This document shows positions 47,645 through 60,189 of a stretch of DNA of 64,000 nucleotides, piece by piece. A program made the translations under genes and the position numbers. The stretch is from contig OZ018326.1 of the NCBI GenBank assembly GCA_963969495.1, positions 182,691,653-182,755,652 of the forward strand. Direction: 5' to 3'. Below the pieces are notes generated by a model, which saw only the letters and a list, made by a program, of their open reading frames with translations, searched no databases and was not told where the DNA came from. This stretch comes from Ceratothoa steindachneri (Eukaryota; Arthropoda; Malacostraca; Isopoda; Cymothoidae). Each line of letters opens with the position of its first letter. Position 1 is the stretch's first letter.

Positions 47645-50268
47645 TGACACCAATATCCGAGTAGACGTCTGTAGGGCTTTAACCTGGATGATTTCTTATT
47701 TACTTCCCGGTTCTCTATGTTTCCTCTTGGAAGTTCCTATGTAATTCATTTTGTGAGTACTCTTTAAGCCCCCATTCAATGTTTGCCTTGAAATAAATTA
47801 ATGGTTTTTACTTGATATTATAGAGGTCAATCACTCTCCGCATCTCACTTACAGAACCGTACCCCTAGTTGAGTTGATGTCAGGCTGAAAAAATGCTAAA
47901 TGGATGGATTTAACTGGTAAGGCAGTTCTGTCGGATGACTGGCTCATGGTTTAGTTGATGATGGGTGGCTGTCGAATAAACTACTGTCACCCCCCCCCCC
48001 TCCATTTGTTTGGTTATCAAAACTGCTTCCAAGACACATAAGGAGGTTTGAATGTTCCTTTTTGATCATGACATACCCATCAAAGGTTACATCATTCCGG
48101 CCACTGCTAATTTAAAACTTCTTTACAACTTTCTATCAGGATATAACTTCCTTTTCCATTCTAACATCCCCATGCGGTCATCTTTCAAAGGATGTTTTTC
48201 TCACTTTGTGGCCAACAGTAGAAAATGTAATGTTCCATATAACGCTACGTTCATACAAAAAATATTGGTTTTCCTAAATAAATCTTTTTAAATGGACGAA
48301 AATATTTATTTATAAGAAGAGAGAAATAAGTGAGTCAGCGGGGAAAAATTGGCTACAGTTGTTAGAGAATTAATTGATTTCATCCTTCTTTCCTTTAAAA
48401 ACTCACATTCACCATAGAAGTTTCCCTCTACAGAACATCTTTATTTCCTGAGCTGGATTTCTTAAATTATTATGCTCTCTCATGTCCTCCATATAAAAAT
48501 GCACAAAAAGATTAACCTCCAAGAATATTATAAACTCTGGAACAATTCTTTTAAGAGGTATCTTAAATGCCGAATAAAGAGTAGTAATTTAATTGTAGAT
48601 GTTTATTTCGTCCATTTATCTCTATTTAGATAAAAGGGGCCTATTTATTTTTTTGGGTGCTGCTGAAATTAAAATAGAAAAGTGGAAAGGGGGCCATAAA
48701 TTGTGTTCTTTCTCAGCCACGCCCAGCAAATGATACATGGCAGATTGGGACTTCAAATCTAGAGAGCTATCAAAGAAAACTTTAGAGACCACATGATCAT
48801 AAACATTCTTGGTAGGCCTTTCATGGGGACATTGGGTTGTGTTGGATGGACTGGTGTCCTACTTGAAAACTTAGCCCTTCCTCGGTGGCACCTAAATCCC
48901 TGACCTAATTTCCGGTGTGGATGTTAATGATCTACTTAGCTTGTTAGAAGAACTGTGTCAGCTTGAATACGTTTGACCACCGTGAGTGATTTATTTGTTC
49001 TAGATAAGATTGTTACATCCACCTGAAAGGCCATTAGCTATCATCTCATCTTTAAAAAGAATAACATAAAAAAGTTTCAGTAAATGGTAAACTTCAAATA
49101 CTGTGTTTTCGGTCAGGTTGACAAGGATAATGGACCATTAATTTTGTCTCTTAGATTAGAAGTTAACAAGTATAGAGTTTAATAGTGAGAGGGAAACTTT
49201 AGGTCTCTAAATATGTTCTAAAAAACTTAACGCACCCAGTACGTAAATTGAATATAGCTAATCATAAAAAATATACAAAATTTTGATTTGTATTTCTTTA
49301 ATTAATTATCATTCTATTTTTGTTATTTTTACAATAAATTTGAAGAAGCACTATTTCGAAAATTTAACAAAACCTTTTCTATTTAAGATAAAAGAAGGTT
49401 AGTTAATCTGAATCAGATTGTGGAAAAAAATAATAGCAAAATTAAGTAAAAGGAAATTATGACTTAAATTATGCCTAGTTGACCTGGATTTGCAAGAAAT
49501 TGAGACCAGCAATGACTCTTGAGCATATTGTTCCAAAGAGCTTCGTACTAAAACGCGGTAATAATTTTCTTATTTTTTATGCTTTGTGGAGCAGATTAGA
49601 ACATTAAATAATTAAACTTCTTGACACGATTTAAGAGCCAATTCAAATCAAATCCCTTCTTTTGCGAAATCCGTTCCTTGGTATAAATTACTAGAAAAAA
49701 ATCAGTTATTATTTACTTTACCATATTAACGTTTTCTGTAAATTATATTGCCTTTTCTTCTAACATTTTTTTGCGCTTTCTCCAAAATAATTCTTTTTTT
49801 GTCGGAAAGCGAACTGCTGCCCATTAGATTCAGCCTGGATTTTGCCGTACTTTGCTTCCGAGTGACAAAAAATAACTACATAATTAAACAAATAACCTGC
49901 AATATTACAAAAATAAATAACCGTACCTAAACTGTACCGCGTGCAGCATATATCTGATTTGTACTGTTTTTTGATGTTTAATGAGGAAACCTAGAATTAT
50001 ATAAAAAGGCCGCACCAGCCATTTAAATAAAATATGTAAAACCTAACTCTTTTTATACCACTTACATTATTTGTTGTATTTAAATCTACGATTACCTCAA
50101 TAGCATACAAATTGAATATATAACAACGCAAGTTCGATTAGTGGTGTGGCTGAAACTAATATAATACTCCTCCCCCATAAAAAAATCTAAGGTACGAAGA
50201 GGGTCGTTATAAATCTCTTTACGAGGTCTGAAAATATATTTCAGACCCATACAAGTCACCACGCAAAG

Positions 50269-50270
<2 letters not shown>
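47645..50270. other. AT-rich sequence with a poly-C run, nothing recognised
   Basis: Contains a run of about 12 C at 47988-48001 and a 79-codon ORF at 48052-48291 without recognised similarity. Confidence 0.4.
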
Positions 50271-50273
<3 letters not shown>

Positions 50274-50323
<50 letters not shown>

Positions 50324-50330
50324 ATATATA
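50274..50330. repeat. (TA)n microsatellite with one interruption
   Basis: TA units from 50274, broken by TTTA at about 50309, then continuing to 50330. Confidence 0.95.
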
Positions 50331-50339
50331 AATATGGAT

Positions 50340-53285
50340 TAACATAAATTTTTATGTGATTGTGGTTTTCGAAATACGAAAAAAATTTCAAAATTATATA
50401 AAATCAAAGTGAAAAAAATTGTATCATATATTTGTTTAGGGGTAGGAAAATTTACTAGAAATATATAGAAAGAGTTTGAAAAAGGTGGAATAATATAAGA
50501 ATTTACCTCTAAACACTCATTCTATACATTTCAAAATATAATCCTCCCTATAATAAATCTCTGGCTTATTTACTTCTTCAAGGATTTGTAGATTCACGAA
50601 ATACTCTAAAATCTTCAGCAAACATCAAAGTGGAAACAAATGTAGATCCATCTGGCAAAAATTGTGTAAAGCATATTTGTCAGAATGTTCGTAATGCATT
50701 TGTTTCCAATTCCCCACACTAACCTTAAGGTAGGTGTGGAAAATGTAATGATATTTGGTTTCATAGATAGTAATGGACATGAACATTTTTAAAAATATTT
50801 TAGATGGTAGAGGAGGTAAACGTTACTTTGGTATTTTCAAAGAAAACTTATCATGAGCAAGAAATCAAAGTTGGAGTTTGGAGTTTTACTTTCAAAGGCT
50901 TATCGATCCAAAACATATAAAATTACAAAGCCCAAAACTGAAACCATTGGGAAAAATGTGATTGGATGTAAAAAAAGGGGGATTTAAAAATCATAAAAAT
51001 GGAGCAAAATTCTTAGTAGAAGGTTTTATATTTTAATTATTAAAAAATCATGTGATATAATTCTAATTTTTAACTTTCCTAAATATGCCCTTTGTTCTGT
51101 TGTCAATAATTAATGTTTGTGAAATAAGATCCTTGTTTACATAAAACATTCATTTGTTTTTTCGATTAATCTTTAAATGTATGCTATATATGAGCCTCTA
51201 TTCTAATATCAGTAGAATCAATAACTTTTTTCTTAAATTCTGGTCCCCGACTGTATGGTAGAATCTATTTAAAAGGTGGTTACAAGGATAAAGATTTTGT
51301 GTCTCCGATCAATTAATTGAATTCTTAAATAAATTATGTTATTTGCATATCTTCTAATATTCATAATCTTAAAATTACTCTTAAACAAGCTTTTTTGAAA
51401 CAGAGAATAAGTTTAATTTTTAGTTATTGAGATAAAGAATTTGACCATTACTTCCTAGACATATCTATTAACCTATGATTGGGCTGAATTCTTCGCACCG
51501 AAATTTTCTTGAAGTAAAAATAAGTAGTTAGGAACTGTTACAAATCTAATTGTGTGAAATTGCTCATTAGATCTCCTAAAATCAGAAATTTCTTTTCGAG
51601 AGAATGTAATTTCTGAAGATTTATCCAAATTACTCCTTGATTTGATAAAATGTCACTCCCTTCTTTCCTAGGATGAAAACGAGTCACTTGGGGAAAAATG
51701 TACTCAGAGAAGTCAATTTGAGAGAAAAGCGTAAATTTCTCCAATCGATTTGTGCCCATAAATGTACAAATGCAGTTATAAGCATTATTGTTCCTTTAAT
51801 AATTGCGATGAAATTAATTATTATTAGAATACAATTGCAGTAAACTTTTATGAGTTTCTATTGGAACTGCTTTCGGATTGAAGCTTTAAGTTTAAAGTGC
51901 AGATTTAAATTTTTAGTAAAGGTAGGAGAGTATGGACTTTACATATCATGGCAAGTTTCCTCTAAATTATTTCAATATTGATTTCGTTTTTAAGAACACC
52001 TCGTTCATATGATTAGGTTTCTTCAAATTACCCTTTAAATTTCTGAAATTTTAGTTTCGGTCGAGCCAATTTGCTTGAATTTATTGCCTTTCCGCGAAGC
52101 TGTAAATTATATAGGGTTGAATTGCGTTGTCGTGTGGCTCTGCTGCCAGTAAAACTACCTTAGTTAGTTTGAATATTTTGCTCTAAGAGGTGTATATAAT
52201 TTACACTAAAGATGGTTGATTAAATATCACATGGCAAAAATCGGAAAACATTTTATTGGTTTAGTTGCTTATTCGAATTGTTTAGGTTTTGTGAGGTAAG
52301 ATTCATTAGATCCACTTCAGCATTTATTTATTTAATTGTTGTTCTGTCACAGTTTTACGGATGTTTGTTAACTCCCAAACCCAGAAGGCAAACGAATGGT
52401 ATCCTATATTATTTTATTTAATTTATAAATATTAAAGTTTTGCAGCTGTTTAACAATTATTTGAAGTGTTATCTTTAACTGGCAGCTCATCTCTACAATA
52501 CCAATGAGATAATATGTTGTGGGATAAAGATCACACCGATGTAGCATATAGTCAATCCATTAAAATTATTATAAATTAAAACGGCAGATTAATTTGGTAA
52601 TTTAGTAATATATTTAATTTTTATTTTCATAATTTTCAGCGGCCATGCTGTGGTGTTGATGTTGAATGTTGGAGATGAATTATTATGTTAAAATAATCCG
52701 AGTAATATCTTGCTATGGACGAAATATTTTGAAAAATGAGTCATGACTAATTGAGGATTCTGTACATTGCTAAATTACAGTTCAATTGGGACAGAAATGT
52801 GGCCACCTGTTAATATACAGGATATTTGAAAAATAGATGAGATAACCTCGGAATTACATATGTTCCGTATGCCTAATTAATAAAAATAGTTCCCATGAAT
52901 ATATGTCGGGAAATGATTGGTATCCGAGCTATAGGTTATTAAATCACATGCCTATCAGAATTTCTCTATCACACACAGGTGGCGTTATGGCGGAGCGAAT
53001 GTGAGTGTGTGTGTCTGTGTGAAGGGCCATTCTGCCACACCTTTCCCAATACTCTTTCCCTCCCTCTGTAAGAATGAGTATGTGAATGGATAGATGTTTT
53101 TTGGAGGGGAGAGGTATATATAATATATTTATTTGATTTCATGTTTTGTTTAAAAAAAAAAAATTCTCTTCCTCAACTATTTACCCGTTTGTTTGATATT
53201 TTACGATAAGCCACTCTATTAATACTCCAATTTTAATCGCTACCATTTGTAAGGAATTGCAGAGACTAGGATTGAAATGACCAAT
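50340..53285. other. AT-rich sequence, nothing recognised
   Basis: No coding signal. A short GT-rich run (GTGAGTGTGTGTGTCTGTGTG) is at about 53000, and an A run at 53151-53162. Confidence 0.5.
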
Positions 53286-53289
53286 TAAG

Positions 53290-54141
53290 TCATTGTAAGT
53301 CCTGGCAGGACAGAGAGGGCTTTAATAGCCTCAAGACGCGACCAGATCGCATTATACAGATCTGAGAGGCACCATCCTTTTTTTGTAAGACGTCGGCGTG
53401 ATTTGTGACAACACAAGTGGCAGCCGGCAGAACTATACCCGGGGCAAAACGTGAGGCCTTTTCTTTTTTTTTCAATGGTTTCGGAACCAGTGTGCTGAAT
53501 AGGCCTCTTTATAGAATTACATACCGGTTTTGTTTGCTCATTTATCTTTTCTTGTTTTTTCTTTGTCTCTTGGTTTGGTTGTAAGTACTCTTGTAAATAT
53601 TTCTGTTTTGTTAGCTTAGCTGATTCCCTCTTGTATAGGACTGTTATTTTGATATTGTAATTGCAAATTGATCAATCCAATTTTTGTTTTTATTTTATGG
53701 TTATGAGTTGGTGGTGTGTAAGGAGAGCTCGGAGCAGCAGCAAGCTTCAGAGGTACGGCGTGCTGGAACACCGGTGTGGAGACACATGTTGGAGCCTACC
53801 TGCCACTGCATCCCCCGAACCCCACTGCCTTGTGGGTTCTGCCTTTTCAGGCAAAGACTAGAGGAAGGATACCTCGATTACAAATCAGGATCGGGAGTGC
53901 CTATAGGCAAGCACCAACAGACCGTTGTCTCGGCAGCTCCCTGCCGCTGAGGGTGAAGCCTGGTCGTCTCGAGCCTCCTATGCCACCAGGGTCCTTCTAC
54001 CTTCTGTCAACATACGGGTCTGATGACTGCACAAATTGCTACCCGCTTAAACTAGAGCCCGTTGAAGTCCTCAATATGAGGGCATCCTTCATCTTTGACC
54101 TCGATGGACTACCCAAAGCAAAGCAGTGTCAGGAAGATTAG
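53290..54141. other. GC-richer block with ORFs on both strands, unrecognised
   Basis: Overlapping + strand ORFs at 53684-53950 and 53776-54141 (121 codons, ending GLPKAKQCQED) and a minus-strand ORF at 53290-53475 lie in GC-richer DNA. The longest is proline- and arginine-rich in the middle (LPLRVKPGRLEPPMPPGSFY). I recognise no family. It resembles other GC-richer islands here that hold LINE remnants. Confidence 0.3.
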
Positions 54142-54149
54142 GAAACGTT

Positions 54150-55395
54150 GTTTTTGTTCGTTGTTTTTATGAGTTTGGGGTCTTTTATGAATCCTAGTTC
54201 AGATTTATAAGTTCTTATTATATTTAAGATTGTTTTCGGAAGAATATGTTTCTAGGATAATCTGACTTAAACTGATTTACTTGCACTATAATTTCAGAAG
54301 GAAACACGCAAAGTTTTTTTTAGTTTATGAGGCTATCCTATCATAACATTTTTATCCCTAGTCCGATTTAGTCGAAAAGGGCATCATTAAGTCTGCGGAA
54401 TAAGATTTCCTAGCAAAGGTGTTTTTCAGTAAATCGAAGCGGTCATGTCTTCACGTATAGGGAAGTTAAACGCAATCACCTATACACACAATCTTTGAAT
54501 GGAAATATAAGGAGAATATATTTATTTAAGGAGAGCAAACTATTTTATGCATCACAAACTTTACATTACTTCAGCTTAAACTTGCCATTTATTTTGTTTA
54601 ATATGATTAGTATAATATTATTGATATCATAAACAAGCATCTTTTCCATCCTGATTCGATACTACAAACAAGAATGGAGGGATTCGACAACAAGGGCCTC
54701 TCCTCCCACACCTTATCCTCCCGCTTCCCAGTCGAACCCAATCTACTACTACCCCAAAAGTACAAATCACGACGCTTCGGCATCTAGCTACTGACCATTA
54801 ATTCTCTTTAGTCCCTTCAAAAAAATGGGAATCTGTCCCCTTCTACTACACGCTCATTGTGGTCCCCCCCCCCTCTGAGTTCTTTATATTCACAACTTAA
54901 CTCGACTCTCTTCTTGATTAAAAAATTAGATGTAGACTAAATAATAAGACAGTTCCGGTTTCCCTTGTGATTCGTTAGTAAAATTGCTTTAGCGGAATTG
55001 TCATTTTTTGGTACAAAGATGTTTGTTACCTACACAAAAGGAGAAAAATGCGAAAGGTCGTATTGTTCAGATGACCAAGATCTGAGAAGAAAAACTAAAA
55101 ATACATCCTTAGGGACAGTAATTACTACTTCTAGATATTAATATCTCAATTTTCTATCTATACATGCGATAATTAAATTAAGTGTAAATAAATTAACTAT
55201 AAAAAGTCCTTAGGAAGAGTAATTATTGTTGCATTCAAGATCAATGAGAAAAAAGAGAATAATTATCCATGTTATTAAGATCGCAAAAACAAAGAAATAC
55301 AAAATAAAACCAGAAAACTTTCTCTATCTGACTATATGTAGATATACACTATGTAAAATCCTTTAAAAGTTTTTGTTAGCTTCATCTACATGTTT
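54150..55395. other. AT-rich sequence, nothing recognised
   Basis: Contains a C run at about 54866. No gene seen. Confidence 0.45.
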
Positions 55396-55399
55396 AAAT

Positions 55400-55862
55400 T
55401 AATATCAGGCTGAAGAAATTTGTGAAATTGGAACTGCGTACATAAGTGTACGCAGAAATACTCCGACACAAGCTGCGTGCCCACTCGTATCTCTAAATGC
55501 CCCTCTCGTCTCGAATTCTCTGTCGCCCATTTTCGCGCCACCGTAAACTCCGAGATGGCTCGAAGGAGTGAAAGACCTACTGTCTGGCCAAAGATAAAAA
55601 AAGGTCTTTCGCGTGACGATACGGATTTTACGAGAATTCGATGCTCTCTCTCGATTTCTGTTCAAAAGGGAAATAAAAGGAAACTTCTCCCTGCAATCAG
55701 GCAGAAGATCTTGGACCTACGTCGAGTTTGTGTGGAGCCCGATCCACAAAGGAAACTTCTCGGGGAATTAGTTGTTGCCGTCACGGTACTTGTAGGTGCC
55801 AAACTCCTCGCAGCCCATCCCTCCTTCAGAGTCTGAGGTTACACAGTACCTACCTCTGCAGA
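55400..55862. other. GC-richer region adjoining the RNase H remnant
   Basis: Holds a 119-codon + strand ORF (55477-55836) and a minus-strand ORF (55405-55665). Neither is recognised. On the minus strand it lies where the C-terminal part of the LINE protein would be, so it is probably the decayed continuation of that element. Confidence 0.3.
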
Positions 55863-56087
55863 TTACACCAGACGTAGCGTAATCTTCTGTACCATGTTAT
55901 GTATTGCCACCAGCTTGGCCGTAAAGACAGAAGCAACGCTTAGCAGAGCTCTGCTGACTTCAAAGAAAGGGGATACAGCGTGGAAGCGGACCCCTTCTTC
56001 CGACTTGGAGCTATCTGTATACACTGGCACGGTTCCAGCGTGACACGAGGTGTGCTCCAGAAAGGTCGAACGCAATACTCTTGGCAC
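55863..56087 (-). pseudogene. LINE RNase H domain fragment (Jockey/I-like)
   Basis: The minus strand reads FLEHTSCHAGTVPVYTDSSK, then SEEGVRFHAV, then SVASVFTAKLVAIHNM. This is the start of the RNase H domain of arthropod-type LINEs, normally YTDGSKS..GVG.A.......S.FTAEL.AI. The first catalytic aspartate (YTD) is kept, but the glutamate of TAEL is K and the GVGFA glycine is R, so it is inactive. The ORF ends after KITLRLV, and the rest of RNase H is not seen. RNase H removes RNA from the RNA-DNA hybrid during reverse transcription. Confidence 0.65.
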
Positions 56088-56148
56088 TGTACAAGCTTTG
56101 GCAGCAAAGGAGTGGCGACAAATAGCAAAATGTGTTACCCTCCATGGT

Positions 56149-56192
56149 GGAAACTCCTTCGAGAGCTAGGTATAGCTCTCGAAGGAGTTTCC
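56149..56192. repeat. Perfect 20-bp hairpin
   Basis: GGAAACTCCTTCGAGAGCTA pairs with its exact reverse complement at 56173-56192 around the 4-nt loop GGTA. It lies beside the RNase H remnant. Confidence 0.92.
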
Positions 56193-56559
56193 CGGTTATA
56201 AACCCAAAGGGCTTAGGGTATGACTGGCTTCTCTCGGCGGCAGAGGCAGCGTCGAAATCAGCTGCGGATGCAGTGAGATCTGTTGGCGACTGAGGGAGGC
56301 ACCGGGCTTGCGCCTACAGGTGAGTGATGCACTGTACGCGGCGTAGTGCGAGTGGCATCTCCCCAGCATCAACTAGTAGGATCTCAATGGGAAAAGTGCG
56401 GAAGGCACCGGTCGCAAGGCAAAGGCTGGTGTGATGGATCGAGTCCACCTTCCGCAATAAACGCTCGGAGGCGTATGCATAATACTCTCATCCGTAGTCG
56501 AGCTTCGAACACCATAACCTTGAGTATTAGAAGTTCTTTATTCAGTATTTAACTCAATA

Positions 56560-57030
56560 ATAATATTCCCTTAGTTCTGTCGGAGGTCATTAAGACGCAA
56601 GCATCCTAGTGAGTAATTTTCAAGTAATCCCCACGACATTTTTGTAGACTTATTTATACAGTGCAAGATTAATTTTATTTATATTTATATACGCTGTTGC
56701 TTATTTCAAATTCTTGTACATTAAAGATTATTTTTGTATCTGTGTGTTTAGCAAATTTGGACGATCCTTTGGCAATTATTAAGCAATCCAGTAGGCTTAA
56801 AGCTCATTATTACAACGATCCCCCCATGGTTGACTTTTACTGAGTGGGGGACACACTCAGGGGAACATCATCTTACTTTTGATCAAAAAAGGTACGCACC
56901 AGGGTTATTCTTATTCACCAGAAGTGGCTACGGTAGGTGTATTCGATACACTTCACCTCCGCTTCACCTCGGTGCGGTAATAAAATATATGTCCAGGTAG
57001 TGTGACTGGGATTACCCACTCACTAAACCT
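56560..57030. other. Spacer, nothing recognised
   Basis: Mixed composition with no gene seen. Contains CCCCCC at about 56820. Confidence 0.4.
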
Positions 57031-57035
57031 CGACA

Positions 57036-57050
57036 ATATATATATATATA

Positions 57051-57086
<36 letters not shown>

Positions 57087-57263
57087 TAACGTTACAGCCA
57101 CAAGGAAAATGAAACAACGGAGAACTGCGAGGCCTTTCGACTAATGGTCCTTTACTAAGCAGACCATTAGTCGAAAGGCCTCGCAGTTCTCCGTTGTTTC
57201 ATTTTCCTCGTGGCTGTAACGTTATTCATAAATTCTTCACGTTTTTATTTTCGTGATTCAGTT

Positions 57264-57320
<57 letters not shown>
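57036..57320. repeat. (TA)n - 69-bp-arm hairpin - (TA)n composite
   Basis: (TA)n at 57036-57083 runs directly into a left arm (57081-57149). A 12-nt loop (CTTTACTAAGCA) separates it from a right arm (57162-57230) that is its reverse complement with one mismatch. After about 35 bp another (TA)n tract follows (57267-57318). No ORF. It is probably a short palindromic mobile or microsatellite-associated repeat. Confidence 0.92.
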
Positions 57321-57323
<3 letters not shown>

Positions 57324-57639
57324 AGCGTAGTGTATTAAAGGTAATGGCAGTGCCACCATAACGTAAAATCATGGAAATTCCCAGACATTTATTACCTGCG
57401 ATCTGACAGGCAAGTGAGGGTGCTCATGTTAAGGTGAACTAAAGTATATGAATTCGAGCTGCGCATCAAGGTGAGTGTCAGGCGTGTTAGGAGTTCTATT
57501 GGTGAAATTATGCAGGTATTTAACACTTCTAGATCTATGGTGCCCTATTATCTTGTGCAGCGTCATCTTGCTATAATATTTTGATTTTAACAAACGAGCA
57601 GCACTAGCTATAATTGTATCCACACTTAAAACAACATGC

Positions 57640-58065
57640 ACCAAATCATACCTTTCGCGCCACTTTACTACAGCCTTCTTTACATTCATTGTGATATAGG
57701 AGGTGAAGACTAACTAAAGTGACTCTTTTATTATCAGAGCACGAGATAAAGCACGACACATAGGTTTGCGACGTCATTGATTGGAGCCTGGAACACTGGT
57801 AACATGCGTCGTCGTGGTCCGAAGTGTAATGGGTCGAGTTGTTTGGGACTAATAATAGACTTTGGTGGTGGAGAACACCCCGTAATGCCATGTGTTCCAG
57901 TTCTCAACAAGGCACCATGGAAGGTTATGATGTTTCTATACTATTATGGAGTCTCTTCAGGAGGCAGATCTTTAGTCGGCTAGTCCTTCCACTTGTGGAA
58001 TCGATGGCAAGTCGATTTGCCGGAATTTACCGTGATATAGAGGTTCTCACACGATACTAGGTAAG
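57640..58065. other. GC-richer block with ORFs on both strands, unrecognised
   Basis: ORFs at 57777-57983 and 57839-58060 (+) and at 57646-57891 (-) overlap. A further minus-strand ORF lies at 57429-57689. No domain recognised. Probably old transposon coding sequence. Confidence 0.3.
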
Positions 58066-58311
58066 TATTACATTATAGAGGGCACTGCAATGCATATTTA
58101 TTTAATATGGATACATATTATTCCACCACGCGTATTACTGGGCATCATGTGTTTTATAAGGTACTAGCATAGGTACACGACGTTGCCCGCTATAAAAGGT
58201 CCTATAGCAAATAAATACAGATGCATATAGATTAAAATTCTTATAACATGGATGATTATTATTAAATTATTTTAGGGTCAATATAAACTTAGGACAGTTG
58301 CTCACTCTCCC

Positions 58312-58344
58312 TATCTAATATATATTTCTGAAAGGCTGTTTGTA

Positions 58345-58393
<49 letters not shown>

Positions 58394-58610
58394 CCTTTAT
58401 AGAAGGCCACTTAGAGTGACCTTGAAAAGGGTAATTTAGGTTAGGTTAGTTAGTGCTGCATTTGCCAAATCTGAGTAGCCTATGTTAATTTGCGGTTCAG
58501 GTTACCCCCATCGGTGACCTTTGCTGGCTTTCAAGGTCGCTCTAAGTAGCCTTCTATAGTGGTCATATGTCTATGCATACAGACAAACTTTCGGAAATAT
58601 TTATTAGATA
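58312..58610. repeat. MITE-like inverted-repeat element with (TA)n inside one arm
   Basis: TATCTAATATATATTTCTGA and onwards (from 58312) pairs with the end TTTCGGAAATATTTATTAGA (to 58610). The arm continues inward as TAGAAGGCCACTTAGAGTGA against the complement of the right arm (58529-58567). A (TA)n tract (58348-58391) has grown within the left arm only. The loop region holds TTAGGTTAGGTTAG. No target duplication was found. Confidence 0.8.
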
Positions 58611-58614
58611 AACC

Positions 58615-59030
58615 ATTTAAAACTATACAAAATTTCAAACTGAAAAATAATCTTTGGTTTATTTACTTTTGTGATCCCAAAGGTCACCCACTAAATGAAA
58701 ATAAAACAAGAAATGCCCATACATTTCCTTATTTATGGTTTCTAAAATTGTAATGGTAAGCTGAAATATCGATCCTATCATGATCTGCCTTGCATGGATG
58801 TTTCAGCTTTCGTAACCTCAATTCTAAATTTTCTTCAATAAAGCCTCTTCGACCTTTCAATCGTCTTAAAAAAAAACACATAATTTTAAAATCTAAGCTA
58901 TTTCTTCAATTACTTCTTTATCATATTTTGAAGGAAGGTAATTCATTAAATAAATATTAAATAAATTGGTTTATAAGAAGGTTCCCATATGGTGATGAGA
59001 TAATTTACAAAGAATTAATTGAATCGCCTT
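58615..59030. other. AT-rich sequence, nothing recognised
   Basis: No feature seen. Confidence 0.45.
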
Positions 59031-59410
59031 TAACTAGTCGAATGTGTGTGTAGGGGAATCGTCACTCCCCCGTTCTCTCTCAGTGGAGACACGGGACGGT
59101 GACCGCAAGAACATCCACGCCAGGCAACGTGGGTCAATTTCGTAACCACAGCCTCTCGCCGCTGGTCTCCATAAAAAGCAGAACGGTTTTAAACTACAAG
59201 ATCTCCCCTACGAGAGTATATTCAATTTCACCTCAAGTAAGAAATTAGAGACGCGTTTCTCTCAAGCTCGAAGGCCCGCGTGAGCCAAGATAAGACTTGC
59301 TGATAAAAACTGTTGGAAAAAGAACCCTCCTAGGCCCGTCCACAAGCCACCCTCCTACCCCTACCCCAGTGGGGTGACGAGGTATAAAAACAAACACTTG
59401 GGAAAAACGT

Positions 59411-59537
59411 GGTAGAATATGTGAGTCGCCAGGCTACGAAGTCCCTAGATTGAGACCGGGCTCCCAAGACTGGACAGGTAGAATACATGAGTCGCCAGAC
59501 TACGAAATCCCATGCAAGAGAGACAGGGATACCAAGG
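59411..59537. repeat. Tandem duplication, 66-bp unit
   Basis: Two units starting GGTAGAATA at 59411 and 59477 share TGAGTCGCCAG-CTACGAA, then CCC, and a final ACCAAG or CCCAAG. Confidence 0.85.
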
Positions 59538-59572
59538 GGGCAAGGAGCAGCTCATCCGTGAGCTAGTCCCTG

Positions 59573-59940
59573 GTTATCAAACCGAACGCTAAGTTAACTT
59601 GTTCAAGTTCAACTTACTCTCGTCACACTTAAGGAATTACGAAAAGAAGAGGAAAAAGGCTTCCCCTCGAGCCCGTTACCCTTAGGCCACACCAAACTCA
59701 TAAGTTAACTTGGTTGAGTGAGGAACCAAGTTCAACTTATTCTAGTCAGAGAAACCCTCCTCCTCTATCCTCGACCTTGAAGAAGACCCTTCCCCCGAGT
59801 ACAGTCCTCGCCCATGCGGAATTACGTAACGAAGGAAAAAAGCTTCCCCTTGAGCCCGTTACCCGGTGATCACACCGAACTCTAAGCTAACTTGGTTTAA
59901 GAACCAAGTTCAACTTACTCTCGCCAGAGAAAGCCCGACT
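59573..59940. repeat. Three-unit diverged tandem array
   Basis: Units begin at about 59573, 59691 and 59864. Each has AACCGAAC or ACACC-AAC, then TAAGTTAACTTG, AGTTCAACTTACTCT, and (units 1 and 2) GGAATTACG, AAGGAAAAA and CTTCCCCT-GAGCCCGTTACC. Units 2 and 3 contain the small inverted repeat AACTTGGTT...AACCAAGTT. Unit lengths differ because of insertions. Confidence 0.82.
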
Positions 59941-60189
59941 ACCCTGGTGCCTCCTAAAGCACCGTGATTGTTCTCGCCCTTGAAGACCCCCCTCCTCATT
60001 AAATACCGTGTGGACCTCCATCTGCTACACTCGCCAAAGTACCTCAGAATTTCGACCACCTCTAACAATCTGGTCAAAGCACGCGTCAAAGGACCTACCA
60101 GATTCCTGTGGTGTCTGGGGTTCATTGAGTTTAAGGTCAGACTCAAACCCGCCCCCAGAGCAACCAAGGTATTTAAACTCCAGTAGAGC

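Larger units (their letters stand above)
59035..60185. other. GC-rich block with tandem arrays
   Basis: Sharp change to GC-rich DNA between AT-rich flanks. It includes a TATA-like GGTATAAAAAC at about 59381, two tandem arrays (listed separately) and overlapping ORFs on both strands at its right end (59910-60167 minus; 59968-60186 plus), none recognised. It may be the long terminal or untranslated region of a retroelement. Confidence 0.4.

Noticed and set aside
54015..54045. CTGATGA as hammerhead ribozyme core
   Set aside because: No GAAA partner or paired stems at the proper distance.
55477..55836. 119-codon + strand ORF as a gene
   Set aside because: It lies opposite the probable minus-strand continuation of a LINE and has no recognised domain.
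58431..58455. TTAGGTTAGGTTAG as telomeric repeat
   Set aside because: Only about two to three units, common by chance in such genomes, and inside an inverted-repeat element.
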